From Agrocybe praecox (Eukaryota; Basidiomycota; Agaricomycetes; Agaricales; Agrocybaceae): a DNA stretch of 64,000 nt. A model generated the notes under the pieces. The model was not told the DNA's origin and ran no database searches. It was given only the letters and a program-made list of their open reading frames with translations. Where the stretch lies: the NCBI GenBank assembly GCA_964017145.1, contig OZ024853.1:29112-93111 (forward strand), in the 5' to 3' direction. Positions 45,311-55,766 of the stretch are shown here, in pieces (positions within the stretch are counted from its first letter, which is position 1; each line of letters starts with the position of its first letter). Position numbers and translations under genes: made by a program.

Positions 45311-48174
45311 ATGGAAAATTTTAATTTATTATCAAGCTTAGCATTGCTGCCACAAATAAAAGAAATTATTATCAGTCTTTTATTCAATTTAAGTGATGTT
45401 TTAAGTATATTACTGCCAGTTTTACTAAGTGTAGCTTTTATGACTATTATTGAAAGAAAACAATTAGCTGCTCACCAAAGAAGAGTAGGTCCTGTCAAGT
45501 GATTTGGGAAATCATTATTATGGGTTAAACTATCAAATTTCGGGGACACCCTAAAGACTATAGTACCAAACTATATCCGAAAGGCTATATGTGGATGAAG
45601 TAATTACTCATGTAAGGTAATAAGCTATAGTATGAGTGAAAACAAAATGGGCTATCGCGGATCTAAGTCAGGTATCATAAATTGCCCTGTAAAAGAGCAA
45701 CGAGTAGACGGTAGTTGGCTTCTAAATAAATAAGCTGTAACAGTTAGAAGCTTAAGGTATACTCTAATGGGCTTCGAAAGAAGTTATCAAGTCAAAATCC
45801 CTTCTAAACAATTAAATATGCCTAAAAAAAAGCGGATGTTTTTTTTTAACTCCCTTAAATTTGGCTCGTTAGTCAAAGAAAGAACAAAATTTAAGGTAAT
45901 AAAGGCTCCCTTGAGTAAATTTTATTCAATTCCAAAGTCGAACCCTTTTTCTACATCTAGTTTATATATAAAAAAGAGTACTACTCTTTTGAATCCTTAA
46001 TTTTTAACTGGGTTTTCAGATGCTGAGGCGTCCTTTATGAACCTAATATGAAAAGAACCCTAAAACAAAACACAATGAAGAGTTAAACCAAAATTTGCTA
46101 TAGGTCTTCATAGCAAGGACAGAGAATTACTAGATTAATTAAACTCCCTTTCTCTTGCCTCTGCTCTTAATTTTTATTCTTCCTTTGCTTTTGACTTTGT
46201 AAAACAAAGGCAAAAGAATAAAATTAAGAACTAAAAAAAAAAGCTTAAGCTTTTTATTCGGTTTTTTTACCTGCGGCTCAGGCCTTATTTATTTATAAAA
46301 AAAAATTAAGGGTAAAAACGAGGCTTCGAGCAGAGGTGGAGGGGTGGGAACAATTTCACCTCAAAGTAAAGATAGTGTTCAATTTCAAGTTACTACTTTA
46401 AAAGATTTAAATGATCTAATAATACCCCATTTTGATAAATATCCTTTAATCACTCAAAAAAAAGCTGACTTTATTTTATTTAAAAAAATAATACATCTAA
46501 TTAATAATAAAGAGCATTTAACATTAATAGGCTTACAAAAAATTCTGGCTATCAAAGGGTCTTTAAATTTAGGTTTATCACTTGAATAAAAAAAAAATTC
46601 CAAATGTTATAAAAATGGAAAGACCTTTAATAGAGAATCAAAAAATAATGGATCCTAATTGATTATCTGGGTTTAGTAGTGGAGAGGGGTGTTTTCATGT
46701 TAGAATTAAAAATTCTAGTAGATATAAATTTGGTGTTCAAGTATCTTTATTATTTAAATTAACTCAACATGTCAGAGATAAGGAGTTAATGCAAAGTTTT
46801 AAGGATTATTTAGATTGTGGGTCTTTAATTGTACCTTTTTCGATAAATATAAGATAGTTGGAGTTAAGTTTCAAAATTTCTTCCTCTGCTCGTAGCCTCA
46901 AAGAGGCAAGAGGGATTTTAAAAGAGTCGCAGATTTAATGAAAACAAAAGATCACTTAACAACATTAGGATTAGAAAATTTTAAGGAAATTAAAAAAGGT
47001 ATGAATAAAGGAAGATAATAAAACTCAAAAAAATCTTTTTATTACGTTTTTTTCTCTTGCCTCCCTCCTTTGCTTTTGGCTATACCTATTTTTTTTGTCT
47101 TTGCTTTATTGCTTTATACAAAAGCAACCTTCGCTCAGAAGAGCTTTGATTTTATTCCGTTTTTTTGTATTTGCTTATGCAAATACAAAAAAACGGAATA
47201 AATAACCCTTCTGTGAGGAAAAAAAAAAAAGAAAAAACAGGCAAATACAAATACAAAAAAAAAGGATACGAGCAGAGGAGGGTTATTGTATGATAAATTT
47301 GACCCCCATGAATACAGTAGGTTATTATGGTATTTTACAACCTTTTGCTGATGCTCTTAAATTAATTTTAAAGGAAACAGTTATACCTAGTCAATCTAAT
47401 AAAGTTATTTTTTATTTAGCTCCTGTATCTACTTTAGTGTTTAGTTTATTAGGTTGGGCCGTAATACCTTTTGGTTCAGGACTAGTTTTATCTGATTTAA
47501 GTTTAGGTATCTTGTATACTTTAGCTTTATCTTCATTAGGTGTATACGGTGTATTATTAGCAGGTTGGTCAGCTAATTCAAAGTATGCCTTTTTAGGATC
47601 TTTAAGATCTACAGCAGCAATGATTTCCTATGAATTAATTTTAAGTTCAGCAATTTTAATAATAATTTTATTAACTGGTACTTTAAATTATATAAAAATA
47701 ATAGAAATTCAACAATCTATTTGGTTCATTGTTCCTTTACTTCCTGTTTTTATTTTCTATTTTATTGCTGTATTAGCTGAAACTTCTAGAACACCTTTTG
47801 ATTTACAAGAGGCTGAATCAGAATTAGTAGCTGGTTTCTTCACAGAACATTCATCAGTACCATTCGTATTTTTCTTCTTAGGTGAATATTCTTCAATTGT
47901 TTTATTTAGTTCTATTACTGCTATTTTCTTTTTAGGGGGATATAATTTACCTGAAATTTTTATTAATGATTCTATTATTAATATTCAAGCTATTATTCTA
48001 GGACTTAAAACTTGTATTTTTACATTCTTTTTTGTTTGGTTTAGAGCTACATTACCTAGATTACGATACGACCAACTTATCAGTTTGTGCTGGTTAAATC
48101 TTTTACCTGTAGCGGTAGCATTTATTATATTAGTACCAAGTATCTTAATAACTTTTGATATAGCTCCTTATTAG
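45311..48174 (+). CDS. nad1: NADH dehydrogenase subunit 1 (two exons)
   Basis: Exons 45311-45493 and 47311-48174 give 348 residues. Exon 1: MENFNLLSSLALLPQIKEII ... FMTIIERKQLAAHQRRVGP; exon 2: NTVGYYGILQPFADALKLIL ... SRTPFDLQEAESELVAGFFT ... FVWFRATLPRLRYDQL, ending LITFDIAPY. The ERK..A..QRR.GP and the SRTPFDL.E.ESELV motifs are ND1 hallmarks (quinone-proximal loops). Exon T45493 and intron-terminal G47310 join RVGP to NTVGYYG exactly as in uninterrupted ND1. A hydrophobic core subunit of complex I. A 10-C run follows at 48233. Confidence 0.95.
45767..47020 (+). pseudogene. LAGLIDADG endonuclease in nad1 intron, fragmented
   Basis: Starts MGFERSYQVKIPSKQLN like the cox2 intron-2 enzyme, but continues into decayed sequence. 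A first motif FLTGFSDAEASFMNLI follows a TAA (about 46000), a nested composite element sits at 46152-46336, then QFQVTTLKDLNDLIIPHFDK and KEHLTLIGLQKILAIKG (to 46589) in another frame, the second motif WLSGFSSGEGCFHVRI (about 46661-46710), and a tail broken by another element near 46881-46912 before TLGLENFKEIKKGMNKGR. Inactive. Confidence 0.85.
46152..46336 (+). repeat. Nested palindromic elements (three deep) in nad1 intron endonuclease
   Basis: An outer ctcttgcctctgctc...gaggcttcgagcagagg element is split by a cctttgcttttgactttg/caaaggcaaaag hairpin and by an aaagcttaagcttt palindrome plus cggctcaggccttat segment. The order shows successive insertions into one another. Confidence 0.75.
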
Positions 48175-48618
48175 TTTTTAATATATATCTGCGTTGCAGT
48201 TATAGTTGCAGTAGCACTTATTTTTAAGTTAACCCCCCCCCCTTCTTCGATTTTTTTTGTTATTTTTCTCCTTTTTACCCTTAATTTCATCTTTTACCTT
48301 AGCTCCTTTGCTTTTACTATTACAAAGCAAATACAAAAGGTAACAAAGTTTAAAGCAACTATTATTCCGCTGAAAAAACGGAATAAAAACTTCGTTTTAT
48401 TCCGTTTTTTTTCCTTAATTTTTTTTATAAATAAGGCCTTCTTATTTTTAGTCTAATACAAATAAGAATAAAAATGAGGCTAATTTTATTCCGTTTTTTA
48501 TATAATAAAATCAGCTAAAAAAAAAGCTTGAGCGATATTTCTTATGATTTAAGGCGAAGGAACAATAAACCTAAGAAAAGAGGGGAATAATTTTTTAAAA
48601 GTAGGGAAAAGTAAATAA
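48175..48618. other. Spacer nad1-trnT
   Basis: C-run at 48233-48242 and palindromes (48360-48530). Confidence 0.55.
48233..48242 (+). promoter_or_regulatory. C-run downstream of nad1
   Basis: Ten C, 58 nt after the nad1 stop, same strand. Confidence 0.4.
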
Positions 48619-48690
48619 GCCTGAATAGTTTAATTGGTAAAACGGCTTACTTGTAATAAGTTAATAGCGGTTCGATTCCGTTTTTAGGCA
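48619..48690 (+). tRNA. trnT: tRNA-Thr (UGU)
   Basis: Acceptor GCCTGAA/TTTAGGC; anticodon stem GCTTA/TAAGT with loop CTTGTAA; T arm GCGG-TTCGATT-CCGT. Confidence 0.9.
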
Positions 48691-48889
48691 AAAGTGTATA
48701 TTCGTTTTTTTTTGTCTTTTGTCTTTTGTCTTTTCTATTTTTTTTTTTCTTTTGTCTCCTATTTACCCTTTTATTTTTTTTTTAGTTGCTAAATTACCAT
48801 CATTTGCGTTTGCTGATTCATAGTCAAAAACAAAGGATGACTAAATAACAAAGTACTAAAGCAAAGGAAAACAAAAAACACACGAATAA

Positions 48890-48963
48890 TGAGTTGTAGT
48901 TTAATTTGGAAAAACACCATTTTTTGGTAGTGGATTATATCAGTTCGAGTCTGGTCAACTCAG
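48890..48963 (+). tRNA. trnQ: tRNA-Gln (UUG)
   Basis: Acceptor TGAGTTG/CAACTCA; anticodon stem CCATT/AGTGG with loop TTTTGGT. Confidence 0.9.
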
Positions 48964-49289
48964 TAAAAAAAAATAGATTAGTCTTGTGAATCTAAAATAG
49001 CTTTCCCTTTTTTTTTTTCTTATGAAAAATATAAAAAAAAAAGCATAAAATTAGTTTTTTTATGTTTTTTATGTTATTATTTAAGCGGCCACTTTTTTAA
49101 CCTAAAAAAAAACAATTGTCAGATTCAGAATAAAAAGAGGTAAATTTTTAGCATTAGCTATCGCAATATGTTAACATTAGCTATAAAGCAGCGATAATTT
49201 TTTTGTATTTAATCCTCTGTTAATTATTTTATTTAAATTTTAAAAGCCTAATTACATAAGAAAAATAAGGTAAAAAAAACTTCCTTTTT

Positions 49290-49353
49290 ATTCCGATTCC
49301 GATTCCGAATCCGATTCCGATTCCGATTCCGATTCCGAATCCGATTCCGATTT
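49290..49353. repeat. Inverted GGAATC array (GATTCC on plus strand)
   Basis: About 10 units of ttccga/ttccgaatcc, reverse complement of the 43972-44088 array. Confidence 0.85.
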
Positions 49354-49677
49354 CGTTTTTTCAGCAGAATAATAGTTGCTTAGTACAAAGTAAAAAAGCT
49401 ACCTTTGCCTTTATTTGCTTTTAAAAATTCGGCTGCAGGTACCGCTTTTCTTAAAAATATTGTTAAAAAATAAGAACTAAAAAACAGAATTAAAAAAAAA
49501 GGTTAACCTTTTTTTTTATTCTGTTTTTACCCTAGGCTCAGACTAAAAAAAATAAAAGGTAAAAAGGAGGATTAAAAAAAAAATTTTTTTTTTAGGATAT
49601 AAAGAAGGCTAAAATATAAAAAAATTTTTTAAGGGAGACTAAATAAAAAAATGTTATAAATATTTCTGTAAAGCTCA

Positions 49678-49737
49678 GAGGGAGACGAGTAGTTTTTTAA
49701 ATAAATATAACAACTATTAATAGCAACAAAGATGAAA
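49678..49737 (+). repeat. nad4L leader segment, also found in rnl intron 1
   Basis: Ends ttaatagcaacaaagatga ten bases before the nad4L start; matches 9543-9605 at most positions. Confidence 0.6.
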
Positions 49738-49747
49738 AAAATAAAAA

Positions 49748-51833
49748 ATGAATATAGCCATTCTACTGTTTTTAATAGGAATATTAGGTTTTGTATTAAA
49801 TAGAAAAAATATAATATTAATGATTATTGCTATAGAAATTATGTTATTAGCAGTTACATTATTAGTTTTAATTATGTCTTATAATTTTGACGATAATATT
49901 GGTCAAGTATTTAGTATTTATATTATTTCTATCGCAGGAGCAGAATCTGTTATAGGTTTAAGTATTTTAGTTGCATATTATAGATTTAACACTTCTAAAC
50001 CTCAAACTGTATTTTTATGAAAAAACTTTACCAATTGCATTAGCCCTTTTAAAGATAAGCGACTGATCAAGGCTAGGCAATATTCTTATTCCCACAGTTC
50101 TACCTCTGCTCTAGCCTCGTTTTTATTCTTAATTTTAATTAAGAATAAAAATTAAGAGCATAGGCAAGAGGAAAATTTTCTACTAATCTCTCTAAAAATT
50201 TAGCTTGTAATCCCTTATTTGTAACTGGCTTGTTCGACGCTGAGGGTTCCTTTGTAATTACAATTTTAAAAAACCCCAAATTACAACAAGGATGAAGAAT
50301 ACTGGCTAGAATTCAAATAAAAATGCATGAAAAAGATAGAGCTTTGATTCAATCAATACAAGACTTTTTTTTGGAGGAATAGGATGTGTCTCAAAACCTA
50401 ATACTGCTTTAATGGTAGAATTTAGAGTAAGTACTATAAAAGTTATAGTTCATGTTATAATTCCTCATTTTGATAGATATCCCTTAATAACTAAAAAGTA
50501 TTCAGACTATTTATTGTTTAAACAAATTGTTTTAAAAATGAAATATAAAGAACATATTACTTATGAGGGAATACAAGAGATTGTAAATATTAGAGCTTCT
50601 CTTAATTCTGGTTTACCTAATGAATTAAAGTTAGCTTTCCCAAATGCTGTTTCTGTAAATAAACCTGTCTTTTTATTTAAAGGTATAGCTGGTCCTTCAA
50701 GGGTCGCAGGATTTGCTACAGGGGAATCTAATTTTTTTATTGGAGTTCAAAAATCTAAAACTAAGAGTGGTTTAACAATCTCACTGCGGTTTTCAATTAG
50801 TCAACATTCCAGAGATCTCTTATTATTGGAGAGCTAAAAAAAAAAACTTCGTTTTTTTTTTATCAAAAATTTTAATTGTGGTTATGTAACTAATTATGAA
50901 AAACGTTCAGTTTGTGAGTTTATTGTAACAAAAATAGATCATATAGTTGAACTAGTTATTCCTTTTTAAGAAAGACATCCTGTTGTAGGTTCAAAGCATT
51001 TGGATTATCTAATTTTTTTTTTTTTTACAAAAAAAAAAATATTTTTTTTTTAACAAAAAAAAAGCAGCTTATATTATTAAAAATAAAGAACATTTAAATC
51101 CAGATAGTCCTAAACGAGACTTAGAAAATTTATTAGAATTAAAAAGAGCTATTAGTAAAAACAGTGCTGAGATAGGCGAGAAGTAAAATTGATCGAAAAA
51201 GGAGTAGTGAACCTCCTCCTAGTTTTATATAAAATATTTTGTAATCACTTCTTTTTATTTTCTTATTTTTATTGTTAAAAAAACAAAAGCTTGCAAAGCT
51301 AGGTAAGAATAAAAAAAAAAAAGAGTACGCACAAAAACATTTTTATATTAGGCAAAACCTTCAAATTGCGGGAAGTTCTTAAAGACAAATCTACCAAATT
51401 AATACAGTAATGTAATTAATGGAACAGGTAATGACTCGTTGTAAGGTAAAAACGATTTGTATGAAGAAATGAAATAGATAATCCGCAGCCAAGCACCTTA
51501 ATCAAGGTGTGCTGTTCATCGACTAAATGTAGGTTGGTAAAACAATAAGCTCTTATATCTCCTCCTTTTTAATCTTATTTTTAATTAGATTAAAAATAAG
51601 CCCTCGCCCTAGGCTCGGGCCGCAGGGAACAAAAGATAAAAAAATTTTTTAAAGCTGAGGCAATAGGAGACAGAAGATAGAAGTTATATAAGTTTATTAT
51701 TTTTGCTTAAGATATAGTCAGGCATAGCCGATAGGTTATGGGAATACCCAGCCTTCCTAATGATTAATATTATTTTTAAATTATCTATGGAAAAGGGGAA
51801 ACACGAAGAGGAACAATTTCTTTACAAAATTAA
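49748..51833 (+). CDS. nad4L: NADH dehydrogenase subunit 4L (two exons)
   Basis: Exon 1 49748-49986 and exon 2 51806-51833 give 88 residues. MNIAILLFLIGILGFVLNRK, IEIMLLAVTLLVLIMSYNFD and IAGAESVIGLSILVAYYR are typical ND4L, with the conserved membrane Glu residues. Exon 1 ends in the middle of a Leu codon (tt); exon 2, a aga gga aca att tct tta caa aat taa, completes LRGTISLQN. Its stop shares one base with the nad5 ATG (taATG), the usual nad4L-nad5 overlap in fungi. Without the intron the frame would run to the TGA at 50018 and lack the normal tail, which supports the splice. Confidence 0.85.
49987..51186 (+). pseudogene. LAGLIDADG endonuclease in nad4L intron, broken
   Basis: The frame continues from exon 1 (TSKPQTVFL, TGA=Trp, KNFTNCISPFKDKRLIKARQ) into an element at 50103-50170. 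Then in another frame: LFVTGLFDAEGSFVITIL (first motif) with TGA=Trp at 50293. A run of eight T near 50370 changes frame again, followed by VEFRVSTIKVIVHVIIPHFD, KEHITYEGIQEIVNIRASL and a second motif-like RVAGFATGESNFFIGVQ (50698-50750). The frame stops at 50835 at an aaaaaacttcgtttttt element; the tail continues past another poly-T/A hairpin (51011-51063) to NSAEIGEK, TAA 51186. Inactive. Confidence 0.83.
50103..50170 (+). repeat. Palindromic element in nad4L intron endonuclease
   Basis: cctctgctctagcctcg ... gagcataggcaagag, same family and orientation as 19892-19959, inserted at a similar place (after a ...TS codon pair) in another endonuclease gene. Confidence 0.8.
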
Positions 51834-54800
51834 TGTATTTATCGATAATTGCTATACCATTATTAGGTTCAATAATTAGTGGTTTTTTAGGTAGAAAAGT
51901 AGGAGTAACAGGTTCTCAAATAATCACTTGTAGTTCTTTACTAATATCTTCTATTTTAATTAGTGTAGCTTTTTATGAAGTGGGTCTATGCGGATCACCT
52001 GTAAAGATAGATTTATTAAGTTGGTTAGATATTGAAATCTTAAACATTTCTTGGTGTTTATATTTTGATCAATTAACTGTAAGTTTAGGGTTAGCTGTAT
52101 TATATTGTTCAACATTAATTCATATTTATAGTGTTGATTATTTATCTACTGATCCTCACAATCAACGGTTTTTTTCTTACTTATCTGCTTTTACAGCTGG
52201 AATGCTTGTTTTAATTTGCGGAGGTAACTTTTTTGTTATGTTTGTAGGTTGGGAAGCAATTGGTGTTGTATCTTATTTATTAATTAATTTTTATTTTACT
52301 AGAATACAGTCTAATAAAGCAGCCATGTTAGCTTTTACTATGAATAGAGGAGGAGATATGTTAATGAGTATAGGTTTTTTTGCTATATTTGCAACATTTG
52401 GTACAATTAATTATTCAGAAATTTTTACTTTAGTTCCATATATTAATGAAACAGCTATTACTATTGTAGCTTTAGCTTTATTAGGGGGTGCATTAGCTAA
52501 AAGTGCTAATATTCCTTTACATTCTTGGCTACCAGGGAGTATGGAGGCTTCAAGAAGTTCCGGTGTAAAACAACTATATTCTCTTGCAGTTTTAATAGTA
52601 ATAATCAATTTTGCGTCACATCTATATTTTTATTATTCTAACCCGCTTTGGCAGACAGAGTGGCTTACGGGCTCCGCCACATGCACAAAATTTTTATATA
52701 AATACCATGTATTTAGCTGCTCTGAAATAGGGTTATTATCTATATTGCCTATTTTTAATTCTATACCTACTTCTAATTTACACTGTATAACAGGTAATAT
52801 GTTAGGTGATGGTTCAATCTGTCTATCTAAACGGATTAGAGGAAATGGTATATATGCTATGACTATGGATACTTATTCTTTAAATTATTTAAATCACTTA
52901 AGTAAAAATATTTATAGTAAAATTACAGATACAAAAATTTACCCTTATCCAAATATTTTACTACCTCAACATAAGGATAAAAAAGTAACTCAGTACCATT
53001 TTAAAACTAAAACACATTATTTATATACAGCTTTACATGGTTTATGATATAAAAAGAATGATGAAGGAAACAAATTTATTAAAATTGTTCCTTTAAACAT
53101 TTCAGAAATGTTTTCACACATATCATTAGCCTATTGGATTATGGATGATGGATATTTGGAATCTTATAGTAGAGCTAAAACAGTGGTTCTTTGTACGGAA
53201 TCATTTACTGAAGATGAGTGCATTCTTCTTCAATCTCTATTAGAAAAGTTAGATATTAAATCGACTTTAAATAAAAGAAATATAGGTTGCGCAACCGCTT
53301 TAGGCGGCACATTAAGATATAGAATTAGGATATCTATAACTAGTATGGATAGGGTTATCTCATTAGTTAAACCACATATGCACGCAGATTTTTTATATAA
53401 ATTAGGATTATAATTGATTATTAGGGGCCTCCTTAAACTTCACTATGTGCTGGAACACCCTAAAGCTTTAAGTACTATACCAATGACGTAAGTGATAATC
53501 TTAAAGATCCTACAATGGGCAATCAGCAGGTAACCAAAATTTATTTATTTAATAGTTGAGTAGGTTCCTCAGAGACTACACGTGAAGCTTCAAACTTCAA
53601 ATATTGAAGATGATATAGTCCGATCAAACATGTAAGTGTATGTAAAATTGCCTACACCTGTTAGTGCTTTACTGCATGCTGCTACTCTAGTTACTGCAGG
53701 TATTTATTTATTAATAAGAGTGAGTCCTATTTTAGAATATAGTAGTACAGCTTTATTAGTTATAACTATAATAGGTTCAAGTACTGCTTTTTTTGCAGCT
53801 ACAGCAGGTTTAGTACAAAATGATTTAAAAAGAATTATTGCTTTTAGTACTATTTCACAATTGGGTTATATGATGTTAGCTATAGGTCAGCACTAAGGCT
53901 TATATAAAATCTTTCTATATGCTGGAATATCCTGAATCTTTAAATATTTTAATTCTTGTTATACGACAAACTATCTTTTTATTTTCTCTTTTTTCTCCTT
54001 TTTTCGTTATTTCATATGAAATAACGAAAAGAGAATAAAATACCGATAATAAATAAATTTTAACTCTTGTAAAAAAAAAACGGAATAAAAAAAAAAGGTT
54101 AACCTTTTTTTTTAATTCCGTTTTTTACTGCTGTAATTTTTTTATTACCTTTAGGGAAGCTAAGATTACAAAGTTAAATATTAAAATTTAAAAAAAGAGG
54201 CTAGAGCATAATATTAATAAAAGTTAAATTTTTCTTACCCTGATAGCTAGAATTAAAGTTAAAAATTTAATAAAAAATTACAAAGGACAATCAGCAGGAA
54301 ACCAAACACTTTATTTTAAATATAAAAAAGTATACTAAAGTAAAGTATGTAAGTAGGTTCCTCAGAGACTACACGAAAGAAATAAAAAAATAATTTTATT
54401 AAGATATAGTCCAATCATTCACGAAATTGAATGTTAATATGTTTAACTTAAGCTTTTCTTTATTAGTTTTTAATTGTTAAGTATTACATCGCCTTTATTC
54501 TAAAATCTTTAGTTCTTATTTTTACCCTAATTTATTCCGTTTTTTTAATTAAGGGCTAGAGTCAAGATAATTATTAGAAGTTAAATAAGTGAACAATAAA
54601 AACAAAATAAACAAAGGTAGCAAAGATAAGCGATAAAAACATATTAAAAATAGCTTAGTCAATATAATGCTGCTTTATTACACACAGTTAACCATGCCTT
54701 TTTCAAAGCTTTATTATTTTTAGGAGCTGGTGCTGTAATACATTCATTCGGAGATCAACAGGACGTTAGAAAAATGGGTGGTTTAATTAAATTTTTACCT

Positions 54801-55766
54801 TTTACGTATAGTGTAATGTTAGTAGGTTCTTTAAGTTTATTAGCAACTCCATTCTTAACCGGATTTTACAGTAAAGATTTAATTTTAGAATTAGCTTTTG
54901 GTAAATACAGTTTTAGTGGTTTATATGCTTATATTTTAGGTACAGTTACTGCCGGTATAACTGCTTTTTATAGTTTTAGACTAATTAGTTTAGTTTTCTT
55001 AGGTACAGTTAATGGTAATAAAACTTCTTATTTTAATTCTCATGAATCTAATTTAGCTGTTATCTTACCTTTAATTACTTTAGCTGTATTCTCTATTTTT
55101 TTTGGTTATATATTCTCCGATTTATTTGTAGGGATAGGTTCAGATTTTTTTGCTAATTCTATCTTTATACATCCTAATAATATTGCGTTAATTGAAGCTG
55201 AATTCTCTTTAAATCCTATAATTAAATTATTACCTGCTATTTTAAGTCTTTTAGGTGCTGTATTCTCAATTTATATTTATAATTTCAATCCTAGTTTATT
55301 TACTAATCTATTTAAAAATATTTATATTGTTAAAATATATTCTTTCTTAAATGGTAAATATTACTTTGATGTTATTTATAACCATTACTTAATTAATAAT
55401 GGACTTATTTTAGGTTATAATATCTCTAAAGAAATTGATAGAGGTATAATAGAATTCTTAGGACCTCATGGTTTCTCTAATTATTTATTAAAAACAGGAA
55501 ATAAACTAGGAAAATTAGATACTGGAATAATAACAACTTATTCTCTTTATATAACATTAAGTTTAATTTCGCTATTGTTATTAATTTTTGGTCCTTTAAT
55601 TTTTAATATTTATTTTTCTAACACCCTTGATATTCAAGAAGCCGGTTTAATGAACGCAATGTCTTCAACGGGTCTAGATAATATTTATTATAACTTAGTA
55701 TTTAACAATATTAAATTATTTATTATTTTTATATTCTCTTCTTTCTTAGTTCTGAAAAACAGCTAA
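51833..55766 (+). CDS. nad5: NADH dehydrogenase subunit 5 (three exons)
   Basis: Exons 51833-52549, 53651-53887 and 54654-55766 give 688 residues. Exon 1: [58 protein letters not shown]; exon 2: [20 protein letters not shown] and [21 protein letters not shown]; exon 3: [40 protein letters not shown] and [20 protein letters not shown]. These are the antiporter-like core motifs of ND5, including the Lys/His residues of the proton path. All junctions have upstream T and intron-terminal G. In exon 1 the usual LPDAMEGP reads LPGSMEA-P. It overlaps nad4L by one base. A 10-C run follows at 55899. Confidence 0.95.
52550..53413 (+). CDS. LAGLIDADG_2 endonuclease in nad5 intron 1
   Basis: Fused in frame to nad5 exon 1. 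After a linker ([20 protein letters not shown]) come first motif [17 protein letters not shown] (about 52788-52838) and, after TGA=Trp at 53045, second motif [16 protein letters not shown] (about 53123-53170) and the C-terminal [16 protein letters not shown], stop TAA 53411. 287 intron-encoded residues, no frameshift; likely intact. One short insertion-like segment ([18 protein letters not shown]) near 52640-52695 is unusual for the family. Confidence 0.87.
52550..53650 (+). mobile_element. nad5 group I intron 1
   Basis: Between ...PGSMEA and PTPVSA. Core: tgctggaacaccctaaagct (53448), gggcaatcagcaggtaacca (53518), ggttcctcagagactacacg (53564), gatatagtccgatc (53612). Confidence 0.87.
53888..54653 (+). 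mobile_element. nad5 group I intron 2, no ORF
   Basis: Between ...MLAIG and LSQYNAA. Core: atgctggaatatcctgaatc (53919), gacaatcagcaggaaaccaa (54286), ggttcctcagagactacacg (54355), aagatatagtccaatc (54401). An aaggttaacctt palindrome nested in a cggaata/attccg hairpin lies at 54076-54124. Confidence 0.85.

Larger units (their letters stand above)
45494..47310 (+). mobile_element. nad1 group I intron, sibling of cox2 intron 2
   Basis: The core at 45530-45735 repeats the words of cox2 intron 2 (aactatcaaatttcggggac; tatcgcggatctaagtcagg; gagcaacgagtagacggtag; cttctaaataaataagctg), although the two insertion sites share little beyond the 5' T. Confidence 0.87.
48964..49747. other. Spacer trnQ-nad4L
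   Basis: Contains the inverted ggaatc array (49290-49353), an aaggttaacctt palindrome inside a cagaatt/attctg hairpin (49480-49530) and, just before nad4L, the leader segment shared with rnl intron 1. Confidence 0.6.
49987..51805 (+). mobile_element. nad4L group I intron
   Basis: T49986 and terminal G51805. The core is at the 3' side: ttcaaattgcgggaagttct (51360), atgaaatagataatccgcag (51471), catcgactaaatgtaggttg (51517), aagatatagtcaggca (51711). Insertion is only 28 nt before the end of nad4L. Confidence 0.82.
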
